From the NCBI GenBank assembly GCA_964430225.1, contig CAYSFE010000007.1, forward strand, positions 1 to 43,322: a DNA stretch of 43,322 nt, read 5' to 3'. The notes beneath the pieces were generated by a model. It saw nothing but the letters and a program-made list of their open reading frames with translations. It did no database searches and had not been told where the DNA came from. The position numbers and the translations under genes are program-made. Below are positions 8,130 to 17,192 of this stretch, piece after piece (position 1 is the stretch's first letter; each line of letters opens with the position of its first letter). This stretch comes from CAYSFE01 sp964430225. GTDB lineage: Bacteria; Patescibacteriota; Dojkabacteria; GCA-016699595; JBAXKR01.

Positions 8130-9311
8130 ATGTCTCAAACACAACTACAAAAAGTTAACGGAGATGGTAATGATGGACAAACAACCCTTTCAGCTGAACA
8201 AGGAAGTCAATCAGGTAGCAGTGTTGTACAAGATATTGTTAGTGATCACGAAATTCATAATTTCAAAGTAAATCTAGTCGATCAATTAAATGAAGCAGTT
8301 GGACAAGTAGATCAACAAATTCAAAATGACAGAAAAGCAGGTAATCTTGTTGGATTTGCAGTAGATAGTGTAGATGGTGCAATTAAAGCTGTGATGGATC
8401 AACATAGGCTAAGTAGACATAGGGCGGTTTTACATTTGTACCAAACAGATATTGTACAAAAGAATAGGGAACTATTTTTACTTTTAAAACCAGAAAAAGA
8501 AAGGGCAGAAGCATTTGATAAAATAAGATCCTCATTAAAGAGAATTTTAGTTTCTCCACTTAGAGGAATTACAACAAGGTTAGTTGTAAATGTTGCTAAT
8601 ACACTTGAAAAAGTGGCAAATATTGGGGAAACATTGCGTATTAAAAAAGAAGAGAAAGTACAAAAAAAGTTAGAAAAACAGAAGGAAAAAGAAAATCAAG
8701 AAAAAGCTGAATTGGAAAGAAGAAAAGCAGTTGATTTATGGGGCAGAAGATATTCCATAATAGAAAATGCTATAAACAGTCTTTCTGTTATCTATTTTAA
8801 GGTAGAAGAAGGAGAACCTTTATTTGGAGGAAATGAAATATCATTAAAGAAGGTTTTTGAATATCCACACAGATCGTATACATCTAAAGAAGAAGATGAC
8901 AATACTTCTAGGGTAATGGGGCCTCAAATTAAGTACGCTAAGGAAGATTTTAAAAGTGGTTTGAAACTTGAAGTGTTATTAAATAATTACAAGGAGGCTT
9001 GGAAAACTTATCCTGAAAGAGGTAGCAAAAAGCATTTATATTCACCGATAATAGGTGATTATAGTTTTAATGTTGATGTCGTCGTTACTTTCAAACTTCC
9101 TCCCAATCATGTACTAATTACTTGTCGAAATGGAGGTAATGATCTAAGAAGATTTAGTGCCGATAATCCAGGAGAACAAGCTTCTTTCCCTTTTGACTTA
9201 AATAAAAGAGACTTTGACAGGTTCTTTGTTATTAAAATTAAAGAAAATGGAAGCTATACTATTGTTGAGAGCTATAAAATTGGTGAGATAAAACCTGTTA
9301 AAGATTACTAA
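8130..9311 (+). CDS. Unknown protein with a central coiled coil
   Basis: 393 aa starting 2 bp after the HD nuclease stop, so it is probably co-transcribed. Residues 1-40 are Gln/Ser/Gly-rich and likely flexible. Residues ~45-165 are helical. A highly charged Lys/Glu coiled coil follows (about 170-205, KKLEKQKEKENQEKAELERR). The last ~190 residues look like a mixed globular domain (KEDFKSGLKLEVLLNNYKE; VDVVVTFKLPPNHVLI). No signal peptide or membrane segment, so presumably cytoplasmic. I recognise no family. Confidence 0.65.
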   Translation: MSQTQLQKVNGDGNDGQTTLSAEQGSQSGSSVVQDIVSDHEIHNFKVNLVDQLNEAVGQVDQQIQNDRKAGNLVGFAVDSVDGAIKAVMDQHRLSRHRAVLHLYQTDIVQKNRELFLLLKPEKERAEAFDKIRSSLKRILVSPLRGITTRLVVNVANTLEKVANIGETLRIKKEEKVQKKLEKQKEKENQEKAELERRKAVDLWGRRYSIIENAINSLSVIYFKVEEGEPLFGGNEISLKKVFEYPHRSYTSKEEDDNTSRVMGPQIKYAKEDFKSGLKLEVLLNNYKEAWKTYPERGSKKHLYSPIIGDYSFNVDVVVTFKLPPNHVLITCRNGGNDLRRFSADNPGEQASFPFDLNKRDFDRFFVIKIKENGSYTIVESYKIGEIKPVKDY

Positions 9312-9426
9312 TCTAACGCTCATTTTCATCTAATATTGTAATCAATGTTTTGAAAACAGATTTAAAAGTAATGGAAAAAGTACTTAGGAAATAGGATAAG
9401 TCTTAATATACAAATATAAATGACTC

Positions 9427-10200
9427 CTATTGGTCTGTATCTTCAGTTATTGAACTACTTTCAGTAGACCTACTTGTAGGTTCTGTCTGTTTATACATTA
9501 ATTCAATTACTGAATTAACCCTTTGTTTCCTTGTTTCTGTAATAGTTGATTCATATTCTTCACATGTATTCTCATCTAATCCCTGATCTTCTGTATATGC
9601 TATCTCAACAAAAACTACATTATCGATATTAATGAATTCCTTTGTTTCATAATATCCACTAGAATATGATTTAATTTTAGGGCAATTTGTTTTAACTTTG
9701 TCACTTAATTCAATTCCATCCCCTCCATTGAACATGATCTCAGCATTTGAATATGTTGTCACTTCATAGTCACCTATCCAGCTAGAAATTGTTTTCTTTC
9801 TGGGATCTAGAGCCCATCCTTCATTAACATTGGGGTAAGTAGGTTTGGAGCTGTAAAATTTAACACTAGCCTGAGCTAATAAATGGTTAGTTTTAGTCCC
9901 ATCTTGGTCAATTGTTTGGGCTTTATCAGTTAATTCTGGAAACACTATTTCAGTAACAAAATCCCCATTCTTTTTAATTTCAGCTTTGTCATTTGTTGAG
10001 ATAACTGTCCAATATATAGGAGTGATTTTAATATCTATTACATCATTTATTCCTTTTAAAGTAGGCTCCATATTTGAAATTAGTTGTGGTCTTTTTGTCA
10101 GTGGTAAAGAATTTATGTAAACAATTACTACAATTGAAGAAGAAATTAAAATTACAAAAAATGCCAATATACCAATTAATATTTTGTATCTTTTCTCCAT
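9427..10200 (-). CDS. Membrane-anchored protein of unknown function
   Basis: 257 aa. Residues 7-30 form one hydrophobic segment after a short Lys/Arg start (MEKRYK), with no clear cleavage site, so an N-terminal anchor is likely and the rest is outside. Two cysteines (NCPKIKS and ENTCEEYES) could form a disulfide. The tail is Ser/Thr/Glu-rich. Divergent from the helicase gene and convergent with the coiled-coil gene. The 115 bp downstream (9312-9426) hold nothing I can identify beyond a weak TGTTTTGAAAACA palindrome. Confidence 0.6.
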   Translation of the reverse strand: MEKRYKILIGILAFFVILISSSIVVIVYINSLPLTKRPQLISNMEPTLKGINDVIDIKITPIYWTVISTNDKAEIKKNGDFVTEIVFPELTDKAQTIDQDGTKTNHLLAQASVKFYSSKPTYPNVNEGWALDPRKKTISSWIGDYEVTTYSNAEIMFNGGDGIELSDKVKTNCPKIKSYSSGYYETKEFINIDNVVFVEIAYTEDQGLDENTCEEYESTITETRKQRVNSVIELMYKQTEPTSRSTESSSITEDTDQ

Positions 10201-10253
10201 AAAATTTGTGTAATATCTATTAAAGATAATATATCATAATCTCTTTTAAGAGG

Positions 10254-10259
10254 TATAAT
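10254..10259 (+). promoter_or_regulatory. -10 box six bases upstream of the helicase start
   Basis: TATAAT (preceded by AGG) with six bases, CCATAT, before the ATG at 10266. It sits in the 65-bp divergent gap. The predicted mRNA start falls on the start codon, so the transcript should be leaderless. Confidence 0.6.
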
Positions 10260-10265
10260 CCATAT

Positions 10266-13200
10266 ATGAAGTTTGATGAAGCATATAACAAACTAAATAA
10301 GGCTCAAAAAGAAGCTGTAGACAAGATAGAAGGTCCTGTTATGGTCATAGCTGGTCCAGGATCTGGTAAGACTCAAGTACTAACACTTAGAATAGCAAAT
10401 ATCCTTAAACTTACACAAACAGATCCAAGTAATATACTTTGTCTTACATTTACTGAAAGTGGATCTATGGCTATGAAAGAACGTTTAAAGGAAATGATTG
10501 GGAGTGTGTCATATGATGTACAAGTATTTACTTTCCATGCTTTCTGTTCATATGTAATAAATACATATTCAGACTACTTTTCTGATATATCTACTTTTAA
10601 TGTCATTTCAGATATAGACAGATTTAAGATCGTTAGAAAGATTTTAGATTCGAATAGATATGAACATTTAAAGACATTCAACACCCCTTACTATATGGCT
10701 CTTGAGATTCCTAGAAGGTTATCAGATTTAAAGAAAGAAGGTGTAAATGAGGCAGAGTTTAAAATAATGGCTGAGAATATATTATCTTCTTGGAAGGAGA
10801 AAAAAGAAGTATTAGAAAAAGGTGAAAAGAAGATATTAAAATCTAAGATTTTAGAAGAAGAGAAAAGAGTATTAAAACTTGTTGAACTCTCGGATTTCTA
10901 CACTAAATACCAAGCAGAACTTACAAAACTTAAAAGATATGACTTTGATGACCTTATCAATGTCACAATTAATACTATAGAAAGAAATGAAGATCTCGCT
11001 CTTTCCTTACAAGAAAGATATCAATACTTACTAGTAGATGAATACCAAGATACTAACTCAGCTCAGAATAGGATTATAGATATTCTCTCGTCATACTGGA
11101 CAAAAGAGGGAGGAAATCCAAATGTATTTGTAGTAGGAGATGATGATCAAAGTATATATAGATTCCAAGGAGCATCATTAGAAAACATTTTGTACTTCAA
11201 AAACAAGTTTCCCAAAGCAGAAAGCATTTTACTTGATACAAACTATAGATCTACTCAAGAGATAATAGATGTGGCAAGGTCTGTGATAAAGAATAACCTA
11301 AGCCAATTAACTGATATTAAAAAGAAATTTGTTTCAGCTAAAACTGATAAAGGGTTAGTTGAAAAGTATACATTTGAAACATCTGAAGAAGAATCTTTCT
11401 ATATTGCTAAAAAAGTAGAAGAACTTTTAAAGAAAGGAGAGAAAGCTTCAGAAATAGCACTACTATACAGGGATAACAAAGATTCTAGTGATTTAATGAC
11501 TGCTCTAAATGCACTTAATATTCCATTCTCTATAGAAGCTGGAGAGAATATTCTTGAAACTGAATTAATAATTAAAATCATCAATCTTCTAGAACTAATT
11601 AATAACCCATATGATGATCTAAAATTCTTTACAGTAGCTAGCTACTCATTCCTCGGACTTAAAACACTTGATGTTCTTAAACTTGGATATTCAGCTGATT
11701 TCATTCTTAAAAAAACAAATATCAAAGTAAAAAGGGCAATATTTGATATCTTAACTAACAAGAAAGATCAGGAAACTCAGCTATCTTTAGATGGTCTTGG
11801 AAGTGAGCGAGATGCATTAGAAAAGTTTGCATTGAAACTTGTAGATTGGAAAACCTTATCAGTAAACAAGAAACTATCCGAATTCTTTGCTACTTTAGTA
11901 AGGGATTCAAATCTTCTTTCTCTAGTTCTCAAAGACAATAAAAGTAAAGAAGGAAGTATTGATGTTACATCACTTAATCTCCTAAACTCCCTATACGAGG
12001 AAATTAAGAAATTCGAAGAATCTAATCCTGAAATTACTTTAGAAAGTTTCTTAAGTGATATTGCCTTGATGAGAGAGCATGAAATCGCCATAAAAGAAAA
12101 AGAAATGAGTTTAGATAAAGAAAAGATAAGGCTAATGACAGCTCATAGATCAAAAGGTTTAGAATTTGATCATGTGTTTATTACTAAGTTTGTAGACAAA
12201 AAATGGGGAGGAAGATCAGATAGAGTAAAGATAAAGTTTCCATCTAACTTTCTAAAACTTGTAAATAACGAAGAGAAAGAGGCTAGCTTTGATATAGACG
12301 AAGACTTAAAAGATCAAGAGAAGATAAGATCTCTTGAAGATGAAAGAAGACTCTTCTATGTAGCACTTACAAGAGCCAGAAAGAATATATATATAACTTA
12401 TTCAAAGAAATATATCTCGTATTTATCAGAAAAAGAAAGTATGGAAAGTAAGTTTCTTGATGAAATAGATCAGAAGATATTATCAGTAGGTGATACAAAA
12501 AAATATGAAGTTGAAATTAAAGAGTTAATAAACACAAAATTAACAATAAGTAGTTACACATCACCAGAGCTATCAGTAACTGAGAATCTTTTCATAGATA
12601 AAGTACTCTCAAGATTTAAACTAAACGTTTCAGCTCTAAATAACTATTTAAAGTGTAGATATAAGTTTAAGTTAAACAATATCCTTTCTTTACCACGTGC
12701 AAAGAGTCAGGTATTAGGAAGTGTAATACATTTAACACTTGAACATTTCTTTAAACTCTTTAAAGAAACACATAAGGTTCCATCTGAAAGTGAGTTAATA
12801 AATATTTTTGAAAATGACTTAAAAGATGAGTATCTAAAAGCAGAAGAATATGAAGATATACGAGATAATGGTAAGAAAATCCTCTCTAAATATTACGAAA
12901 ACTATAAATCTCTTTTTGTAGAACCAATATTTCTTGAATATAACTTTGGAAAGAAAAATGTATTTTTTGAAGACATACCATTATCAGGAAAAGTAGATAA
13001 GATAGAAGTAGTTGAGGAAGCTGCTAACCATACTGAGAAAACAAAAGTAAAAGTAGTAGATTACAAAACTATGAAACCAAAGACGGAAGGAGATATTCTA
13101 GGTACGACTAAAACATCCAAAGGTGATTACAAACGGCAACTTCTTTTTTACAAGCTCTTAGCTGAATATGATAGAAACTTTCCTTATGAAGTTGTATCAG

Positions 13201-13403
13201 CAGAGTTAGACTTCTTAGAATCCGATAAGGGAAAATACAAGAAATACGAGTTTAAATATACATTAGGAGATATTGAAGATTTAAAGAAAATGATTAGAGA
13301 ATCTATGCGAAGTATTAGAGAACATAAGTTTGAAAGAACTAAAGATTTAAGAGAATGTGAGAATTGTGAATATAGGGATCACTGCTATCCTGGAGGAATT
13401 TAA
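10266..13403 (+). CDS. UvrD/PcrA-like helicase fused to a PD-(D/E)XK nuclease with Fe-S-type cysteines
   Basis: 1045 aa. Superfamily 1A helicase motifs appear in order: Q-motif LNKAQKEAV, Walker A AGPGSGKTQ (about 29-37), LLVDEYQDTN (about 255-264), VVGDDDQSIYRFQGA, TAHRSKGLEFDHVF (about 625) and RLFYVALTRARKNIY (about 695). The C-terminal ~250 residues carry a RecB-type nuclease: LGSVIHLTLEHFF, GKVDKIE and VVDYKT. One cysteine in NNYLKCRYKF and three in the last 15 residues (CENCEYRDHC) match the four-cysteine iron-sulfur cluster of AddB/Cas4-type nucleases. Probably processes DNA ends for recombination repair. Its stop overlaps the convergent gapN stop region by 4 bp. Confidence 0.9.
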   Translation: MKFDEAYNKLNKAQKEAVDKIEGPVMVIAGPGSGKTQVLTLRIANILKLTQTDPSNILCLTFTESGSMAMKERLKEMIGSVSYDVQVFTFHAFCSYVINTYSDYFSDISTFNVISDIDRFKIVRKILDSNRYEHLKTFNTPYYMALEIPRRLSDLKKEGVNEAEFKIMAENILSSWKEKKEVLEKGEKKILKSKILEEEKRVLKLVELSDFYTKYQAELTKLKRYDFDDLINVTINTIERNEDLALSLQERYQYLLVDEYQDTNSAQNRIIDILSSYWTKEGGNPNVFVVGDDDQSIYRFQGASLENILYFKNKFPKAESILLDTNYRSTQEIIDVARSVIKNNLSQLTDIKKKFVSAKTDKGLVEKYTFETSEEESFYIAKKVEELLKKGEKASEIALLYRDNKDSSDLMTALNALNIPFSIEAGENILETELIIKIINLLELINNPYDDLKFFTVASYSFLGLKTLDVLKLGYSADFILKKTNIKVKRAIFDILTNKKDQETQLSLDGLGSERDALEKFALKLVDWKTLSVNKKLSEFFATLVRDSNLLSLVLKDNKSKEGSIDVTSLNLLNSLYEEIKKFEESNPEITLESFLSDIALMREHEIAIKEKEMSLDKEKIRLMTAHRSKGLEFDHVFITKFVDKKWGGRSDRVKIKFPSNFLKLVNNEEKEASFDIDEDLKDQEKIRSLEDERRLFYVALTRARKNIYITYSKKYISYLSEKESMESKFLDEIDQKILSVGDTKKYEVEIKELINTKLTISSYTSPELSVTENLFIDKVLSRFKLNVSALNNYLKCRYKFKLNNILSLPRAKSQVLGSVIHLTLEHFFKLFKETHKVPSESELINIFENDLKDEYLKAEEYEDIRDNGKKILSKYYENYKSLFVEPIFLEYNFGKKNVFFEDIPLSGKVDKIEVVEEAANHTEKTKVKVVDYKTMKPKTEGDILGTTKTSKGDYKRQLLFYKLLAEYDRNFPYEVVSAELDFLESDKGKYKKYEFKYTLGDIEDLKKMIRESMRSIREHKFERTKDLRECENCEYRDHCYPGGI

Positions 13404-14818
13404 AGATTCACTACAATCAGTTTATCTTTCATCATATTTAATATACTTTCTTTTATTCCCTGTGTACCTGTCCCTGAGTCTTTTGTTCCGGTAAATGGAA
13501 AGTTATCAGGTCCTCTGTCTGACTTTGCATTTATTTGTACTGTTCCTGTATTAAGAGAATTAGCTACTTTAAATGCCTCATTAATATCATCTGTAAATAT
13601 ATCTCCCTGAAGTCCAAATTTAGACTTGTTTGCTATTTCTATAGCTTCTTCTAGGGTATTAAACTTATAAATAGGAAGTACTGGTCCAAACTGTTCTTCA
13701 TACATTATTCTCGCACTTAAATCTTTTAATTCAAGAAGGAGGGGATATATCATCTTACCTTCATGTTTTCTCTCCCATGATGGTGTTGCTCCTTTTGAAA
13801 GAGCATCATCAATTAGTGAGTTAACATAATCTGCTGCTTTTTGATTAATAAGAAAACTTATGTTTACATCATCATGAGGAAGTCCCACTTTAAGTTTCAT
13901 TACACTTTCCTTTAGTTTTCTATAGAAAGTATCATAGATACCGCTTTGTACTAGTACTGTTTTAATTGCTGTACATCTTTGTCCTGAGTAACTAAACGCT
14001 CCTTTTACAATTTCACTAACTGCTTTGTCAATGTTTGCTTTGTTAGTTACGATTGCAAAGTCTTTACCTCCAAGTTCAAGGAGATATGGAACTCTAGATA
14101 TTTGACGTATATGTTCTCCTACCTCTGTTGATCCTGTAAAATTAATCATATCTACTTCTTTATGTGTGATTAGATAGTCACCTATCTCTGATCCTGACCC
14201 TGTTACAAAGTTTAATACTCCTTTAGGTAGATATTTATTAAATATTTCAGCTAACAAAAATGCACTTAAAGCGCCTTGAGAAGAACTCTTAAATACAACT
14301 GTATTACCTCCTATTAAAGCAGGAGCTAGTTTAGATGCAGATAAATTGATAGGGTAATTAAATGGAGAAATACAAAGAACTATTCCTACGGGTATCTTTC
14401 TAGCAATACCTAGCTTTTGATTTTTCCTGTATCCTCTTTCACTATCACCATCTATTGATTCAGATCTTAAAGTTTTGGCATATTCTGCTGTAGTTTTAAT
14501 TAGAAGTGCAGTTCTTTCTACTTCTGAGATTGAGTCTTTTATTGGTTTAGCAATTTCTTCAGAAAGAATTTTAGCTATGTCATTTTTTCTATCAAGTAGC
14601 TCATCGGCTACCTTATTAAACATATCAACTTTCTTATATATTTCAATATTACCCCATTCTTTTTGAGATGATCTTGCTGATTCAAATGCCTTATCTACTT
14701 GTTCTTTTGAGGCATTTACAAATGAACCCATTCCAGAGTCATTAGATACACTTAAAACATTAGTTTTATTTTCTGAATCTATTAATTCTGAGTTTATTAT
14801 TAGCTTTGCTTTTAACAT
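13400..14818 (-). CDS. gapN: Non-phosphorylating NADP-dependent glyceraldehyde-3-phosphate dehydrogenase
   Basis: 472 aa aldehyde dehydrogenase. Catalytic residues: Asn154 in SPFNYP, Glu248 in LELGGKD, and Cys282 in SYSGQRCTA. The text around them is specifically GapN-like: SQGALSAFLLAE, GSGSEIGDYL, INFTGSTEVGE, SGQRCTAIK, and RGPDNFPFTGTKDSGTGTQGI near the end. GapN oxidises glyceraldehyde-3-phosphate directly to 3-phosphoglycerate, giving NADPH but no ATP. It is coded opposite the sugar-phosphate genes that start just downstream of its promoter region. Confidence 0.92.
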   Translation of the reverse strand: MLKAKLIINSELIDSENKTNVLSVSNDSGMGSFVNASKEQVDKAFESARSSQKEWGNIEIYKKVDMFNKVADELLDRKNDIAKILSEEIAKPIKDSISEVERTALLIKTTAEYAKTLRSESIDGDSERGYRKNQKLGIARKIPVGIVLCISPFNYPINLSASKLAPALIGGNTVVFKSSSQGALSAFLLAEIFNKYLPKGVLNFVTGSGSEIGDYLITHKEVDMINFTGSTEVGEHIRQISRVPYLLELGGKDFAIVTNKANIDKAVSEIVKGAFSYSGQRCTAIKTVLVQSGIYDTFYRKLKESVMKLKVGLPHDDVNISFLINQKAADYVNSLIDDALSKGATPSWERKHEGKMIYPLLLELKDLSARIMYEEQFGPVLPIYKFNTLEEAIEIANKSKFGLQGDIFTDDINEAFKVANSLNTGTVQINAKSDRGPDNFPFTGTKDSGTGTQGIKESILNMMKDKLIVVNL

Positions 14819-15572
14819 GACTTTAGATTATAAATTGACTAGAATATATCTTATTAGTTTACACATTATTAATCAACAAGTGGAAATTGATCCCATCCAA
14901 CTTATTGTTTTCCTCCCTGGTTTATTCTTAGGTTTACTCGGAGGAATAATGTATCGGCACTATTATGCAAAATATATTAAGACTCCCTATGCTAGAAATA
15001 TGAATGGAAGAGAAATATGTAGTGTGATTGTAGATGGAGAGGGACTTGTTCTAACCTTATCAGAATCAGAAAAGTATATGGAGAACTATATTGAAAGAAA
15101 TGTGTTAGTACTTGAAAATCAGGTAATGAATAAACCTACAATTACTTCTTTAGCTACAGTACTAGATGAAGTAGCAGGATATATTCAAAACACTGAATCT
15201 ACCGTTGCTAAGTATTTAAAAGAAGGAAGTAGAATGTTTGTTATTGTTATTTCCTCTCTTTCCTATGGTCTTATTCTACTATCTATAATATTTAGAATTA
15301 CAGATCTTTACTATTTCTCAATACTTCTTCAAGGATCATGTTTTGCACTAGCCTTTATTATGAGTTTTGTAGAGTTTGATAGGGCATTAAGGGCTATGGA
15401 AATTGGGGTAAAGTATTCACTTGTTGATGATACTGAGCGAAAACAAGTAGGGAATATCTTGAGATTTAGATTTTTAATATATTTTGAACTTACAGTTTTA
15501 ACAGTACTTAAATTAATGTACTATATTTTAGATACATTCAAAAAAGGAAATAATGCTATTAATAAACTTTAA
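14817..15572 (+). CDS. Multi-pass membrane protein of unknown function
   Basis: 251 aa if the ATG at 14817 is used, but that start overlaps the gapN start codon on the other strand and contains the gapN -10 box. The in-frame GTG at 14880 is a credible alternative, giving 230 aa and a 61-bp divergent promoter region. Hydrophobic segments lie at about residues 27-47, 140-162, 166-187 and 216-236, with a polar region between the first two. No motif is recognised. Its end overlaps tpiA by 20 bp (15553-15572), suggesting coupled translation with the sugar-phosphate genes. Confidence 0.6.
   Translation: MTLDYKLTRIYLISLHIINQQVEIDPIQLIVFLPGLFLGLLGGIMYRHYYAKYIKTPYARNMNGREICSVIVDGEGLVLTLSESEKYMENYIERNVLVLENQVMNKPTITSLATVLDEVAGYIQNTESTVAKYLKEGSRMFVIVISSLSYGLILLSIIFRITDLYYFSILLQGSCFALAFIMSFVEFDRALRAMEIGVKYSLVDDTERKQVGNILRFRFLIYFELTVLTVLKLMYYILDTFKKGNNAINKL
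14827..14832 (-). promoter_or_regulatory. Probable -10 box of gapN
   Basis: On the minus strand TATAAT lies eight bases before the gapN ATG (complement of 14816-14818), so the leader would be one or two bases. No good -35 is seen. It lies inside the first codons assigned to the divergent gene, which argues that that gene starts further downstream. Confidence 0.4.
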
Positions 15573-16203
15573 AAACTATCCATCTGCTTTTAACCAAGGT
15601 GAGGTACTAGCGAGTAAAATCGAAGAACTTTCAAAAGAATATTCTTTAAAGCTATTCTTCTCTCCACCTGTTCCTACACTTAGTAAATATTTTAGTAATT
15701 CTTGTTTAATGTCTCAACATGTAGACTTTGGAGAAGGACCTAAGACCACAGGATTAGTAACAGCTGAAACATTAAAGATGATGGGAGTAAAAGCTACTCT
15801 TTTAAATCACTCTGAACATAATGTGAATGTGGGTGTTATTGAAAGTACAATAAATGAGTGTAAGAAAAATGGGGTAGATGTAATGCTTTGTTTTAAAAAT
15901 ATTGGTGAACTTGATCTATTTACTAAATTTGATCCTACATATTATCTTTACGAACCCTCAAACCTAATTGGGGGAACTGATAGTGTTGTAGAAAAAGAAC
16001 CTGAAGTGATATTAAAAATTAGAGATTTGTTACCAAAAGGTAAGTTCTTTATAGGGGCTGGAATAAATAGTGAAAGTGATTTTAAGAAAGCGTATGAAAT
16101 GGGAGTAGATGGAATAGGTCTTGCTTCTATAGTGATGGGATCAGATAATCCTCTCGAAAAACTTACTCAAATTATTTCTTGGGAAAAGGAGTATAGAAAA
16201 TGA
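15553..16203 (+). CDS. tpiA: Triosephosphate isomerase, archaeal-type short form
   Basis: 216 aa, clearly shorter than the ~250 aa of typical bacterial enzymes and near the archaeal length. Catalytic residues are visible: Lys7 in NFKNYP, His86 in LLNHSE, Glu134 in YEPSNLIGG; the phosphate-binding GAGI and GIGLASIVMG segments follow. Interconverts dihydroxyacetone phosphate and glyceraldehyde-3-phosphate, linking the aldolase downstream with gapN. AAGGAA lies just before the ATG, one of the few SD-like sequences here. Overlaps rpiB by 4 bp (ATGA). Confidence 0.93.
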   Translation: MLLINFKNYPSAFNQGEVLASKIEELSKEYSLKLFFSPPVPTLSKYFSNSCLMSQHVDFGEGPKTTGLVTAETLKMMGVKATLLNHSEHNVNVGVIESTINECKKNGVDVMLCFKNIGELDLFTKFDPTYYLYEPSNLIGGTDSVVEKEPEVILKIRDLLPKGKFFIGAGINSESDFKKAYEMGVDGIGLASIVMGSDNPLEKLTQIISWEKEYRK

Positions 16204-16703
16204 TATATATTTCTTCTGACCATGCTGGTTTCAACTTAAAAGAAGAACTTCTTTCTATTTTAAAAACTCAAAATGTTGAGATAGAAGATTTAGGTCCCTT
16301 TAATTTTGATCCAACTGATGATTATCCTGACTATGCATATACCTTAGCTAAAAAGGTAGTTCAGGAGTCAACAAAAGGGATTCTAATTTGTGGTACTGGA
16401 AGTGGAATGGCAATAGTAGCAAATAAGATTAAAGGAGCAAGAGCAACTGTTTGTGACGAAGAAAATATCGCTAGGATGTCAAGAAACCATAATGATTCAA
16501 ATATTTTAGTAATAAAAGCAACATATAAATATCATGGGATTGAAGATGAAAGTGTTCCTACTAAAGAGGAAGTAAGAACATATGCTAATTCATTATCTTT
16601 AAATGTAATAAATCCATTTATTAATACCATGCCATCTAATGAAGAAAGGCATATCAGAAGAAGAGAAAAGATAAAGGCTATAGAAGAATTAACCATGAAG
16701 TAA
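16200..16703 (+). CDS. rpiB: Ribose-5-phosphate isomerase B
   Basis: 167 aa RpiB/LacA-LacB family. SSDHAGFNLKEEL at the N-terminus gives the substrate-binding Asp-His pair. ICGTGSGMAIVANKIKG carries the catalytic cysteine and phosphate loop. ARMSRNHNDSNILVI is the conserved His/Asn region. Interconverts ribose-5-phosphate and ribulose-5-phosphate in the non-oxidative pentose phosphate pathway. Starts within the end of tpiA (ATGA overlap), with AAGGAG eight bases upstream. Confidence 0.93.
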   Translation: MIYISSDHAGFNLKEELLSILKTQNVEIEDLGPFNFDPTDDYPDYAYTLAKKVVQESTKGILICGTGSGMAIVANKIKGARATVCDEENIARMSRNHNDSNILVIKATYKYHGIEDESVPTKEEVRTYANSLSLNVINPFINTMPSNEERHIRRREKIKAIEELTMK

Positions 16704-16729
16704 CTAATTATTTATTATTATTTATACCT

Positions 16730-17185
16730 ATGTCGTACGATTTTAAATTAAACCTTGAAGAGATTTTTACAACTTCGAAGTTTGGAGTACTTGGTACAAG
16801 TCTGAATAATGAAGTATGGACTAATCCTCAATACTTCACAAAAGATGGTAATTGGAATCTATACTTTAGATCATTACCTGATACAAAACACATGACTAAT
16901 ATTAAAAGTAATCCTAATGTTTCTGTATCATTCTTTAACTCTCATCAAGTAGAACCATATAGAGCTATTCAATTATGTGGAGTAGCAAGGATCCTTACAA
17001 CTAAAGAAGAGATTGAAAAGGTTCTCCCTCTTTATTTAGGTGACAAAGAAGATTCTACTGTTGAAGAGTACTTAGATGATGTTCATTATTCTTTAGTAAA
17101 AATAGAGGTTAAAGAACTATACATATTTGATCAAGAAGCATTTCTAGATCATAGACAATTAGTAGATCCTAAAGAGTATAGATAA
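16730..17185 (+). CDS. Pyridoxamine 5'-phosphate oxidase-like flavin-binding protein
   Basis: 151 aa. The layout TSKFGVLGTSLNNEVWTNPQYF, LYFRSLPDTKHMTNIKSNPNVSVSFF, then IQLCGVARILTTKEE fits the split-barrel PNPOx-like fold, in which such proteins bind FMN, F420 or heme. PdxH-specific residues are not evident, so a vitamin B6 role should not be assumed. It lies within the sugar-phosphate cluster, 26 bp after rpiB and 7 bp before the epimerase-like gene, which suggests shared transcription only. Confidence 0.7.
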   Translation: MSYDFKLNLEEIFTTSKFGVLGTSLNNEVWTNPQYFTKDGNWNLYFRSLPDTKHMTNIKSNPNVSVSFFNSHQVEPYRAIQLCGVARILTTKEEIEKVLPLYLGDKEDSTVEEYLDDVHYSLVKIEVKELYIFDQEAFLDHRQLVDPKEYR

Positions 17186-17192
17186 AGTATAA

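Noticed and set aside
9337..9360. TGTTTTGAAAACA palindrome as a bidirectional terminator
   Set aside because: The stem is six AT-rich pairs with a one-base loop and no following T tract; too weak to call.
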